Positions 1 to 6,537 of a stretch of 9,787 nt of DNA are shown here, piece after piece (the first letter of the stretch is position 1; every line of letters begins with the position of its first letter). The notes under the pieces are model-generated. The model was not told where the DNA came from. It saw nothing but the letters and a program-made list of their open reading frames with translations, and ran no database searches. This stretch comes from Planctomycetaceae bacterium (GTDB lineage: Bacteria > Planctomycetota > Planctomycetia > Pirellulales > UBA1268), in assembly GCA_005789975.1 (NCBI GenBank), contig SXWC01000094.1, positions 1 through 9,787 of the forward strand, in the 5' to 3' direction. The translations under genes were made by a program, and so were the position numbers.

Positions 1-681
1 CCGTGGCTGGCGGCGCTGGTGTCACGCCTTTTCCGGGGACGTGCGTCATCCCGGCAGTTCGCCTTCCCCCTGCAGCCGCCGAGCATGGGCGGCACGCTCC
101 ACCGGTCCAGATTGCGGATGGCGCTCGCCGCCGATGTCGAACGCGGCTTCCTGCCGCGCAGGCTCTTCGAGAGTCTCACGGGAATAGAGCGGCTCTCCGA
201 CCGCGCCCTGGTCGTGTCCGGCCTGGCCGACCTCGTCGAGCATCTCTCGTGGATTCTCCACCGCCACGATCACATCAGCATGGCGGCGTCGATCGAGATG
301 CGGGTTCCGTTTCTCGAAAACGGTCTGATCGACCTGGGCATGCACCTTCCCAGCTCGGTCAAGCTGAGGCGCGGCCGGGGCAAGTGGGCGTTGAAGACCG
401 TCGCGCTCGGCCGCCTCCCGCGGGACGTCGTCCATGCCCGCAAAAAGGGATTTCCGATTCCCGATGCCTATACGAATGGCACCGAGCGCATCCTGCTCGG
501 CGGACTTCTGGCCGATCAATTGCAGTGGTCGAAGGCGACGAACCGGCTGGTCGTCGATGATCTGAGGCATGACGCGGACCTTCGTTTTCTGATGGTGGGC
601 ATGGAACTCTGGCTGCAACAACTCTTCGGCAACGAGACCGCCGACGCCGTCTCCGAGAGGCTCCGCGCCTGCGCCGGGTGA
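1..681 (+). CDS. asparagine synthase-like protein, C-terminal part (5' truncated by window edge)
   Basis: This is the C-terminal end of the asparagine synthase (glutamine-hydrolysing) synthetase domain, the part that uses ATP to amidate a carboxylate. The frame is open from base 1, so the start, the glutaminase domain and the SGGxDS ATP loop lie outside the window; 226 residues are visible. The family signature runs from about residue 90 to 145: HDHISMAASIEMRVPFLE, then a GMHLP segment, a K-rich segment ending GKWALK, LPRDVV, and the RKKGFPIP block. The usual Arg of the 'DR.SMA' signature is His here. It is the only plus-strand gene and converges on the metal transporter gene. Family members act in asparagine synthesis or as amidotransferases in exopolysaccharide and secondary-metabolite clusters. 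The visible part cannot separate these, so I give no symbol. The family call is secure; the substrate is not known. Confidence 0.88.
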   Translation, partial: PWLAALVSRLFRGRASSRQFAFPLQPPSMGGTLHRSRLRMALAADVERGFLPRRLFESLTGIERLSDRALVVSGLADLVEHLSWILHRHDHISMAASIEMRVPFLENGLIDLGMHLPSSVKLRRGRGKWALKTVALGRLPRDVVHARKKGFPIPDAYTNGTERILLGGLLADQLQWSKATNRLVVDDLRHDADLRFLMVGMELWLQQLFGNETADAVSERLRACAG

Positions 682-695
682 TGCCGCGGGGCGGA

Positions 696-721
696 GGTCG
701 TGGATGACCCTGTCCACGATC
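696..721. terminator. inverted repeat between convergent genes, possible bidirectional terminator
   Basis: TCGTGGA (698-704) and TCCACGA (713-719) form a perfect 7-bp stem with an 8-nt loop. A G-T wobble and one further G-C pair extend it to 696/721. It fills most of the 42-bp gap between the stop codons of the convergent asparagine synthase-like gene (ends 681) and the transporter gene (ends 724). Neither strand has a T-tract after it, so it is not a classical intrinsic terminator. Position and symmetry suggest that it ends transcription or protects 3' ends from both sides. Confidence 0.4.
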
Positions 722-723
722 AG

Positions 724-1467
724 CTAGAGCCCGACCAGCACCAGCATGCCGCATGCCAGCACGGCGAGTCCGGCGAGGGCATGGGCGTGACGCTGCGTGT
801 TTCGTGTCGGCACCCACGCCACCCCGGAGCGGAGGGCCGCCACGGCCAACATCATCGTGGCCACCGTGGCGAAGGTGAACGCACCGACGACCGCCACGAC
901 CGCCACGAGGCTCGCCTTCGCCGCCGGGTACATGAGCAGGGGAATCAACGGCTCGCACGGACCGAAGGCGAACACGAGAAACAGGATCCAGGGGACCGGG
1001 GGGGGCCGCCGGAGGGCCGACGCCGGCGTCGCGTCGTGGTGCACGTGCAGGTGACCCACGTCATGCGTGTGTTCATGGGCGTGCAGGGTGCCGTCGGCGT
1101 GCAGGTGGGCGTGCGTGTGAGGCAGTTTCCGCGAGGCCCGCACGAGGCCCCACACGAAGTAGGCGAGGCCGAAGCCGATGAGCAGCCAGGCGGCGAGATC
1201 GCCGCGGAGACCCTCGAGGTCCTCCAGTTTCAAGACGGCCACCCCGAGCGCCAGGCCCACCAGGCCGATGACGACCGAGCCCGCCACATGACCGATCCCG
1301 CAGACCCCGGTGACGAGGAGCGTCTTGGCCGCAGACCAGCCGCCCGCCCGCGCCATCGCCGCGAAGGGAACGTAGTGATCGGGACCGAGCAGCGTGTGGA
1401 TCAGGCCGATCGAGAAGGCCGTGCCGCAGAGCGTCGTGATCTCCGGCAAGCCGGCGTGGAACAGCAT
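724..1467 (-). CDS. six-helix membrane protein with His-rich loop, probable nickel/cobalt-type transporter (UreH/NicO-like, TauE/SafE superfamily)
   Basis: A 247-residue integral membrane protein with six likely helices at about residues 8-28, 48-78, 91-110, 158-182, 185-211 and 228-247. Helix 1 ends in HTLLGPDHY (H24, D30, H31), close to the H-x4-D-H metal signature of nickel/cobalt permeases. H60 lies in helix 2 (GIGH), and FGPCEP (168-173) opens the second half. Residues 117-145, between helices 3 and 4, hold 12 histidines in 29 positions, like the metal-binding loop of RcnA-type proteins. I infer transport of a divalent metal, most likely Ni or Co; import versus efflux cannot be told. Relatives are often labelled 'sulfite exporter TauE/SafE', but the histidines favour a metal. 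The ATG at 1467 is the only ATG, GTG or TTG before an in-frame TAG about 18 codons upstream; no clear Shine-Dalgarno is seen. No urease or hydrogenase genes are nearby. Confidence 0.75.
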   Translation of the reverse strand: MLFHAGLPEITTLCGTAFSIGLIHTLLGPDHYVPFAAMARAGGWSAAKTLLVTGVCGIGHVAGSVVIGLVGLALGVAVLKLEDLEGLRGDLAAWLLIGFGLAYFVWGLVRASRKLPHTHAHLHADGTLHAHEHTHDVGHLHVHHDATPASALRRPPPVPWILFLVFAFGPCEPLIPLLMYPAAKASLVAVVAVVGAFTFATVATMMLAVAALRSGVAWVPTRNTQRHAHALAGLAVLACGMLVLVGL

Positions 1468-1483
1468 GGCGACGTGCTCGTGA

Positions 1484-1495
1484 CCTGCCGGCAGG
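1484..1495. repeat. 12-bp perfect palindrome upstream of the transporter gene
   Basis: CCTGCCGGCAGG reads the same on both strands and lies 17-28 nt before the transporter start codon. This is a position where an operator or leader structure could act. It lies in the 163-bp punA-transporter gap (1468-1630), where I see no other convincing element. GC-rich sequence produces such palindromes by chance, so a role is only a suggestion. Confidence 0.25.
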
Positions 1496-1630
1496 AGGAT
1501 TCCGCGGGCCCCGCACCGGAAACTCTAGGGAGGTGCGCGGCCGTGCTCCATCGCCTGCCGCCACGCCGTCGCCGTGCGGCCGGCGGCCACCGGACACCTC
1601 GGTCACGAGCCGCCCGCGGCTGCCGGTGCG

Positions 1631-2461
1631 TCAGCCGCCGCCGGTGGCCCGCACGGCGGCGACGATGATCGCCCGCAGTTTCGGCTCGGCGGAGCGGGCC
1701 GTCGCCAAAATGTGCTCGACCGTCGCCACCTCCAACGCATCGGGGAGACACATGTCGGTGATCACCGAGATCCCGAGCACCGCGAGCCCCGCGTGCACGG
1801 CCACGATCACCTCGGGCACGGTCGACATCCCCACCACGTCGGCGCCGATCGTCCGCAGGAAGCGGTATTCGGCCCGCGTCTCCAGATTGGGTCCGGTGAC
1901 GGCCACATAGACGCCCCGGTGGGCCACGAAGTTTTCCCGACGGGCGACGGCCAGCGCGTCGTCGATCAGGCGGGCCGTGTAGGGCGCCGACATGTCGGGG
2001 AACCGCGGCCCCAGCCGCTCGTCATTGATGCCGATGAGCGGATTGTCGCCCATGAGGTTGATGTGATCGTCGATGACCATCAGATCGCCGGTGCGGAACT
2101 GCGGGTTGAGGCCGCCGCAGGCGTTGGTGACGATGAGCAGCCTGGCTCCGAGCCGTTCGAGCACGCGGATCGGGAAGGTGATCTGCGACAGCGGGTAGCC
2201 CTCGTAGGCGTGCTGCCGCCCCTCCAGGACGACGACCGGCACGCCCTCCAGGAGTCCGCACACGAGTTGTCCGGCATGCCCATGGGCGGTCGAACGGGCG
2301 AAGTGCGGGAGCTCGTCGTAGGAAATGACGACCCTGTCGGTGATCGCCGCAGCGGCTTCGCCGAGGCCGCTGCCGAGGATCACCCCGACCCGGGGCGCGA
2401 GGCTCCATCGGCTCCGGATGAACGAGACGGCTTCCGTGATCTTGTCGTATTGGTCGAGCAT
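1631..2461 (-). CDS. punA: purine nucleoside phosphorylase, trimeric (PNP-I) type
   Basis: A 276-residue enzyme that phosphorolyses purine nucleosides to base and ribose-1-phosphate in cytosolic purine salvage. The length is normal for trimeric PNPs. Signatures in order: phosphate loop ILGSGLG (S31), GRQHAYEGY (H84), VTNACGGLNP (N113-G117), DHINL, GPNLET (E194), GMSTVPE (M212, S213), TD at 235-236, and H250. Spacing E194-M212-D236-H250 matches human PNP E201-M219-N243-H257 exactly, so the purine-contacting Asn is Asp here (see findings). I chose ATG 2461 because GGGGAG sits 5 nt before it and the protein then begins at the usual family position. A GTG at 2497 would add 12 residues without such a site. 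The gene stands alone: 134 bp follow the TPR gene and 163 bp precede the transporter gene. The family is certain; the preferred base is open. Confidence 0.93.
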   Translation of the reverse strand: MLDQYDKITEAVSFIRSRWSLAPRVGVILGSGLGEAAAAITDRVVISYDELPHFARSTAHGHAGQLVCGLLEGVPVVVLEGRQHAYEGYPLSQITFPIRVLERLGARLLIVTNACGGLNPQFRTGDLMVIDDHINLMGDNPLIGINDERLGPRFPDMSAPYTARLIDDALAVARRENFVAHRGVYVAVTGPNLETRAEYRFLRTIGADVVGMSTVPEVIVAVHAGLAVLGISVITDMCLPDALEVATVEHILATARSAEPKLRAIIVAAVRATGGG

Positions 2462-2466
2462 GCGTG

Positions 2467-2472
2467 CTCCCC
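2467..2472 (-). promoter_or_regulatory. Shine-Dalgarno that fixes the punA start
   Basis: GGGGAG on the minus strand lies 5 nt before ATG 2461. Many genes in this window lack a recognisable site, so this one is useful for choosing the internal ATG over the upstream GTG at 2497. Confidence 0.6.
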
Positions 2473-2595
2473 GTGCGGGCCTGTCGATTCGCGGCACCCA
2501 CCGCGTGGGCCGCGGAGTCTAGCAGGCCGCGGACCAGGTCATCCATCACATGGGGCCACCGGAATGTCCGGCGGAGCCGCCACCGCGGGGCGGCG

Positions 2596-3063
2596 TCAAT
2601 CGCCGAGCAGGGCGAGAAAATCGGGATGCCTGCGGATCGACTCCAGGTCGGGGTCCGATTCCATGTGCTCGAGATCGTCGTACCCGAGGAGGATCGCCCG
2701 TGAAAGCGCGTCGATCGCGTCGTCCGCACGACCGGCCCGTGCAAACGAACAGGCGAGGTTGTAGCGGGCGAGGAAATCGTCGGGGAGCAGGGCCACCAGG
2801 GCCTGGTCGAGTTCCACGGCCCGCTCCATGAGTCCCTTCTTGCTCACCAACTCGGCGAGGATCCGCAGCACCTCGATCGAGTCCGGCTTGCGGGCGAGCA
2901 CCCGTTCGAAGAAGTCGATGTCGAAATCGAGCTGGCCGAGGGTGCCGAACCAGGCCGGCGGCGCGGCGGGCGACGACTGGCCGCGGGCCTTCCGGCCGCG
3001 GGGCTTGCCTGCGTCCGCACCGGGGTCGTCGGGGGTGGACTGCGGCTTGTCGATGCCAGCCAT
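2596..3063 (-). CDS. small TPR-repeat protein
   Basis: A 155-residue soluble protein, probably a protein-interaction module. After a basic, Pro/Ala-rich, likely disordered N-terminus (1-37), residues 44-155 form helical repeats: FFERVLARKPDSIEVLRILA (51-70), then a repeat around 73-92, and a clear TPR at about 95-127 (LARYNLACSFARAGRADDAI then ALSRAILLG). The end, YDDLEHMESDPDLESIRRHP with FLALLGD after it (128-155), matches the 'TPR end-of-group' pattern often found at the C-terminus of bacterial TPR proteins. ATG 3063 follows a purine-rich GAGAGAAAAA stretch. The gene lies 31 nt downstream of the acidic protein gene and may share its transcript. The partner and process are unknown. No signal peptide or membrane segment is seen. 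Confidence 0.8.
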   Translation of the reverse strand: MAGIDKPQSTPDDPGADAGKPRGRKARGQSSPAAPPAWFGTLGQLDFDIDFFERVLARKPDSIEVLRILAELVSKKGLMERAVELDQALVALLPDDFLARYNLACSFARAGRADDAIDALSRAILLGYDDLEHMESDPDLESIRRHPDFLALLGD

Positions 3064-3094
3064 CGGTTTTTCTCTCGATGCCCGCCGCGGTCGG

Positions 3095-3457
3095 TCACTT
3101 CTTCCTGCCGGGTGCCTTGCCGGGAGGAGGTGTATCGGTGTCGCCCTCGCCCGGATGGTCCCAGTCGGGGTCGTCCTCGTCTTCTTCGAAGTCGTCGTCA
3201 AACTCGTCGTCGAAGTCGTCGAAGGTCGATTCCTCGTCGGCCGCGGGTTGGGCGACCGCCAGATCCTCCTCGTCGCCGAGTTCCTCCTCGTCGCCATCCT
3301 CCGGATCGGCCGCGGCCACGACGATCACGACCGCCGGTTCGGCGGGAGCGTGCATGGGCCAACCGCTCGAAACGGTCGGAAAGGCGATGAACGGCGGGGG
3401 CGTGCAGATGGAGGGCAGGGGCATCAGCTGGGCTCGGAGGGCTGGGACGGAAACCAC
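3095..3457 (-). CDS. hypothetical small, very acidic protein
   Basis: I do not recognise this protein. It has up to 120 residues. Residues 51-100 contain 30 Asp/Glu, arranged partly as phenylalanine-spaced acidic runs (FDDFDDEFDDDFEED, 79-93), followed by DDPDWDHP and a basic end, GKAPGRKK. A short hydrophobic patch (AVVIVVAAA, 42-50) precedes the acidic part. It is likely disordered or a charged binding tail. The start is uncertain: GTG 3457 has AAGG 8 nt upstream, but ATG 3424 or ATG 3355 are possible and would give 109 or 86 residues. It is followed after 31 nt by the TPR gene, so the two may act together. The strongly biased composition makes the antisense strand look like a serine-rich ORF, which I regard as a shadow. 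Confidence 0.6.
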   Translation of the reverse strand: MVSVPALRAQLMPLPSICTPPPFIAFPTVSSGWPMHAPAEPAVVIVVAAADPEDGDEEELGDEEDLAVAQPAADEESTFDDFDDEFDDDFEEDEDDPDWDHPGEGDTDTPPPGKAPGRKK

Positions 3458-3496
3458 AGAGCAAACCTTTTTGGGAGGTCCGCGTCAAGGCATGCG

Positions 3497-3502
3497 ATTC
3501 TA
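3497..3502 (-). promoter_or_regulatory. possible -10 element for the acidic protein/TPR pair
   Basis: TAGAAT on the minus strand, five of six matches to TATAAT, lies about 40 nt before GTG 3457 in the 142-bp gap after argJ (3458-3599). No good -35 hexamer is visible at the expected distance. The rest of the gap holds only short GC-rich dyads, such as CGGG-AAAA-CCCG near 3513-3524, without a T-tract. Confidence 0.2.
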
Positions 3503-3599
3503 CGCACGTCCGGCGGGAAAACCCGGAAAAGGGCCCGGCAGGACGAGGCACCGGGCTTTCTCGTGCCGGAAGGGCTCCGCGGCGGTGCCGCGCGGCTCG

Positions 3600-4823
3600 T
3601 CAGGTGTGGTAATCGGCGTTGAGGCGGACGTAGTCGGCCGTGAGATCACTGGAGTGGAACCGAATCCTGCCGGGGCCGTCCCCGACGGAGAGCTCGATCA
3701 GCGTTTCCCGGTTGTCCCTGATCGACGCCGAAACGACCTCGGCGTCGAAAGGCAATGGGGCACCGTGCTGGAAGAGGAGCGTGCCATTGAGCCGCAGCAG
3801 GGCCCGGGACGGATCGAACACCACGCCCGAATACCCGGCCGCCGAGACGATCCGGCCCCAGTTGGGGTCGGCGCCATGCACCGCCGTCTTGACCAGCGGG
3901 CTGTCGGCGATCGTCCGCGCGATCTGCCGGGCGTCATCCCGGTTCGCGGCGCCGGTCACCTCGATCCGCATCACGTGCGTGGCCCCCTCGCCGTCGTCGG
4001 CCATCTCGCGGGCGAGCGATTCGCAGACTTGGCGGAGCACGCGGCCGCAGGCCTCGAGGCCCGCCCCGTGGAGCGTGCCCCCCCCGGCGGCCCCGTTGGC
4101 CAGGAACAGCACCGTGTCGTTGGTGCTCATGTGGCCGTCCACGCTCACGCAGTTGAACGTCTCCTCGACGGCCTCCGCGAGGAGACGCTGGGCGTCTGCG
4201 GGGTTGATCGAGGCGTCGGTCATCACGACGCCGAGCATCGTCGCCAGCTTCGGGCCGATCATCGCCGCCCCCTTCGCCATGCCGAAGACGGTCGCCACCG
4301 TGCCATCCGCGGTGAAGGTGCCGCCTGCCATTTTGGGCCGCGTGTCGGTGGTCATCATGCCGCGGGCCGCGGTCAACGCCGCCCGGTCGTCGTCCCCGAG
4401 CACGGCCGCTGCCGCCTCGATGCCGGCCGCCAGTGTCGCCATCGGCATGAACTCCCCGATGATCCCGGTGGAGAGCACGAGGATCTCCTCGCCGGCCACG
4501 CCGAGTGCACGTCCGGCGAGCGCGGCCATCTCGCGGGCGTCGTCGAGCCCCCGGCTGCCGGTGCAGGCGTTGGCATTGCCGGAGTTGATCACCACGCCGC
4601 GAAACCCGCGGCCGGGTGTCCGGGCCCGATCGAGGGCGACCGGGGCGGCGAAGACGAGATTCGTGGTGTAGACCCCCGCCGCCGTCGCGGGCTGGTCGCT
4701 GGCGACGAGCGTCACGTCCTCGCGGGTGGCGTTGCGCTTGATGCCCGCATGAACGGCCCCCATGCGAAAGCCGCGGGGCAGGGGGGGAATCGGAAGCCGG
4801 ACGGGCGTGTCGGAGACGGACAT
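3600..4823 (-). CDS. argJ: ArgJ, glutamate N-acetyltransferase (ornithine acetyltransferase)
   Basis: A 407-residue enzyme of the arginine pathway that moves the acetyl group from N-acetylornithine to glutamate; some members also use acetyl-CoA. The precursor cleaves itself before the catalytic Thr. That site is KGAAMIGPKLATML (184-197), with T195 as nucleophile; the usual KG(S/A)GMI has Ala for Gly here. The oxyanion-hole motif LSTGIIGE (117-124), NSGNANACTG (80-89), VDGHMSTNDT (228-237), DPNWGR (319-324) and the closing DLTADYVRLNADYHT are all present. The length is typical. ATG 4823 lies 2 nt after the argC stop (TGATCATG), indicating translational coupling. The recycling route implied by ArgJ means that a dedicated ArgE is not needed. 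Bifunctional or monofunctional status cannot be read from the sequence. Confidence 0.96.
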   Translation of the reverse strand: MSVSDTPVRLPIPPLPRGFRMGAVHAGIKRNATREDVTLVASDQPATAAGVYTTNLVFAAPVALDRARTPGRGFRGVVINSGNANACTGSRGLDDAREMAALAGRALGVAGEEILVLSTGIIGEFMPMATLAAGIEAAAAVLGDDDRAALTAARGMMTTDTRPKMAGGTFTADGTVATVFGMAKGAAMIGPKLATMLGVVMTDASINPADAQRLLAEAVEETFNCVSVDGHMSTNDTVLFLANGAAGGGTLHGAGLEACGRVLRQVCESLAREMADDGEGATHVMRIEVTGAANRDDARQIARTIADSPLVKTAVHGADPNWGRIVSAAGYSGVVFDPSRALLRLNGTLLFQHGAPLPFDAEVVSASIRDNRETLIELSVGDGPGRIRFHSSDLTADYVRLNADYHT

Positions 4824-4825
4824 GA

Positions 4826-5836
4826 TCAGAGAAGCCCCATCGTTTCGGGGAAATCGAACATCACGTTGAAGTTTTGGACCGCGGCGCCGGCCGCTCCCTT
4901 CACGAGGTTGTCGAGGCAACTGATGAGCAGCACGCGGCCGCGGACGACGCGGGCGGTGAGATCGCAGAAGTTGGTGTCGACGGTGTCTTTCGTCCCCGGG
5001 AGGTGATCGACGACCCGGACAAACCGCTCGCCGGCGTAGGCCTCGCGGAGGAGACCCATCACATCGCCCTCGGAGATCGGCTGCTTCGGGCGGACGTAGA
5101 TCGTGGAGAGGATGCCGCGGTCCATCGGAGCGAGCTGCGGGGTGAAGATCACCGCGGGCCGCACGGAGGCGTGGCGACCGATGATCTGCTCGATCTCGGG
5201 CGTGTGCCGGTGGCGGCCGACGTTGTAGGCCGACATGCTCTCGTTGCACTCCGGAAAGTGCGTCATCAGCTTGGGCTGGCGGCCCGCTCCGCTGACCCCG
5301 CTCTTGGAGTCGATGATGATGTCGTCGGTCTCGAACAGGCCGCTCTTGATCAGCGGCGCCAGGGGGAGGATGGCCGAGGTCGAGTAGCAGCCGGGGTTGG
5401 CCACGAGATCCTGCCCGGCGATCGCCCCCCGGAAGAGCTCTGGGAGGCCGTAGACCGTGCTGCCCAGACGGCCCGCGTCGGGATGCTCGTGACCGTACCA
5501 TTCGAGATAGGTCGCGGCGTCGTCGAGCCGGTAGTCCGCGCTGAAATCGACGACCTTCGCGCCGGCGGCGAGCACCCTGGGGAGAATCTCCGCGCTGGCG
5601 CAGTGCGGCAGGCAGCCAAACACGCAGTCGGCCCGCTTGCCGACCTCCTCGGGGGAGAGGTCCTCGAGCGGCAGGTCGAGACGGCCCACGAGGCTCGGAT
5701 GGACGCTGGAAACGGGCGTGCGGCCCTCCTGGCGGCTGGTCACCGCCACGATCTCCGCCTGCGGATGCCGCAGCAGGAGTTTGATGGCCTCGAGTGCCGT
5801 GTAGCCGGTGGCGCCGAGAATCGCGACTTTGACCAT
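4826..5836 (-). CDS. argC: ArgC, N-acetyl-gamma-glutamyl-phosphate reductase
   Basis: A 336-residue cytosolic NADPH-dependent reductase that converts N-acetylglutamyl phosphate to N-acetylglutamate semialdehyde, third step of arginine synthesis. It begins with the nucleotide-binding motif VAILGATGYTALEAIKLL (4-21). The catalytic cysteine lies in ANPGCYSTSAILPLAPL (C150), followed by IIDSKSGVSGAGR (174-186), and the catalytic histidine is in RHRHTPEIEQ (H211). The length fits the long (type 1) ArgC group. ATG 5836 is chosen because AGGAG lies 7 nt upstream and the dinucleotide motif then starts at the usual position; the frame is open further upstream without homology-like sequence. It precedes argJ by 2 nt and follows coaB after 59 nt, so it may be expressed from its own promoter, by read-through, or both. 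Confidence 0.97.
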   Translation of the reverse strand: MVKVAILGATGYTALEAIKLLLRHPQAEIVAVTSRQEGRTPVSSVHPSLVGRLDLPLEDLSPEEVGKRADCVFGCLPHCASAEILPRVLAAGAKVVDFSADYRLDDAATYLEWYGHEHPDAGRLGSTVYGLPELFRGAIAGQDLVANPGCYSTSAILPLAPLIKSGLFETDDIIIDSKSGVSGAGRQPKLMTHFPECNESMSAYNVGRHRHTPEIEQIIGRHASVRPAVIFTPQLAPMDRGILSTIYVRPKQPISEGDVMGLLREAYAGERFVRVVDHLPGTKDTVDTNFCDLTARVVRGRVLLISCLDNLVKGAAGAAVQNFNVMFDFPETMGLL

Positions 5837-5866
5837 GCGTGGGCTCCTGGGCGGGAATGGGGTGGG

Positions 5867-5872
5867 ATTGTA
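5867..5872 (-). promoter_or_regulatory. possible -10 element upstream of argC
   Basis: TACAAT, preceded directly by TG, lies in the 59-bp coaB-argC gap, 30 nt before the argC ATG. It would give a leader of roughly 20-25 nt. The -35 region is plain GC-rich sequence, so the support is weak. I saw no ARG-box-like dyad. Confidence 0.2.
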
Positions 5873-5895
5873 CAGGGCGGCCGGCGGTTCGGCGG

Positions 5896-6525
5896 CTAGC
5901 CGGTGAGACGCGTGGTGCACAGCCGCACCAGCCAGGTCGCCACGGCCCGCTTCGTGCCCTTTCGCGAGCCGACGGCCGCGTGGGTGCGGTCATAGACGGT
6001 GACGGCCGTCTTGGTGGCTTCGATCGCCGTCACGTCGTTGACGACGATCAGGTCGCAGCGTTTGGCCTCGATCTTGGCGAAGGCCCGCCGCGGGTCGGCA
6101 CCCGGCTCGAGGGCGAAGGCGACGAACCACTGCCGCGGCCGGGCGCGGCGGGCCAGCGTGGCGATGACGTCCTGCGTCGGCCTCAGTTCCAGCATCAGGG
6201 CCGATCCCTGCCGCGGGATCTTGCCCGCCGCCCGCCGCTTGGGCTCGAAGTCGCAGGGAGCCGCGGCGGCGATCACGCCGTCACACTCCGGCAGTTCCGC
6301 GAGCGACGCCTCGAGCATCTCCTGCGTGGTGACCACCGGAATCACGCGGGCCCCCCTGGGATACGCGATCTGCACGGGGCCGCTGACGATCACCACCTCA
6401 TGGCCGGCGGCCAGCGCGGCGGCGGCGATGGCCGCCGCCATCCGGCCGCTCGACGCGTTGCTCAGAAACCGCACGTCGTCGATGTAGGCCCGGGTGGGAC
6501 CGGCGGTGAGCAGGATCCTTGCCAT
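5896..6525 (-). CDS. coaB: CoaB, phosphopantothenate--cysteine ligase (separate polypeptide)
   Basis: A 209-residue protein matching the C-terminal half of the usual CoaBC fusion. It joins 4'-phosphopantothenate and cysteine in coenzyme A synthesis, using CTP in most bacteria. It opens with ILLTAGPTRAYIDDVRFLSN and SSG (4-27), the DFP-domain start including N23. AAAAPCDFEPK (86-96) follows, then GKIPRQG and PTQDVIATLA (116-125). The dimer-loop motif is KRCDLIVVNDV (155-165, K155 and N163). The family's FAxET-like motif appears as FALEPG. ATG 6525 lies 12 nt after the coaC stop and in the same frame (see findings). Everything a free CoaB needs seems present. It ends in TAG, with argC 59 nt downstream. 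Confidence 0.93.
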   Translation of the reverse strand: MARILLTAGPTRAYIDDVRFLSNASSGRMAAAIAAAALAAGHEVVIVSGPVQIAYPRGARVIPVVTTQEMLEASLAELPECDGVIAAAAPCDFEPKRRAAGKIPRQGSALMLELRPTQDVIATLARRARPRQWFVAFALEPGADPRRAFAKIEAKRCDLIVVNDVTAIEATKTAVTVYDRTHAAVGSRKGTKRAVATWLVRLCTTRLTG

Positions 6526-6537
6526 GCTGGCGTTCCG

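Noticed and set aside
1512..1630. 8-bp inverted repeat CGCACCGG / CCGGTGCG bounding the punA-transporter gap
   Set aside because: The arms are over 100 nt apart and do not extend further. Such pairs are expected by chance in GC-rich sequence, and no mobile-element gene lies between them.
2462..2497. GTG 2497 as punA start, adding 12 residues
   Set aside because: ATG 2461 has GGGGAG 5 nt upstream and gives the normal family N-terminus; the extension is basic and not PNP-like.
2497..2533. Short CCCAC-CGC-GTGGG hairpin and a repeated GGCCGCGGA before punA
   Set aside because: Very short and GC-only, with no T-tract and no relation to a start codon or promoter-like element; likely background.
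700..3622. Long plus-strand ORFs over the transporter, punA and TPR genes (for example 1574-2764)
   Set aside because: All are antisense to genes with clear motifs, and their translations are His/Arg/Gly-rich low-complexity shadows.
3078..5006. A 642-codon plus-strand ORF with a serine-rich start
   Set aside because: It is antisense to the acidic protein, argJ and part of argC. The serine run is the complement of the Asp/Glu codons. It shows no recognisable domain.
3600..5993. A 797-codon minus-strand ORF spanning argJ and all of argC
   Set aside because: Its C-terminal half is argJ. The first half reads argC in the wrong frame (Arg/Pro/Gly-rich with no motifs), while the true argC frame has all catalytic motifs. 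It is open only because of high GC, so it is not a fusion.
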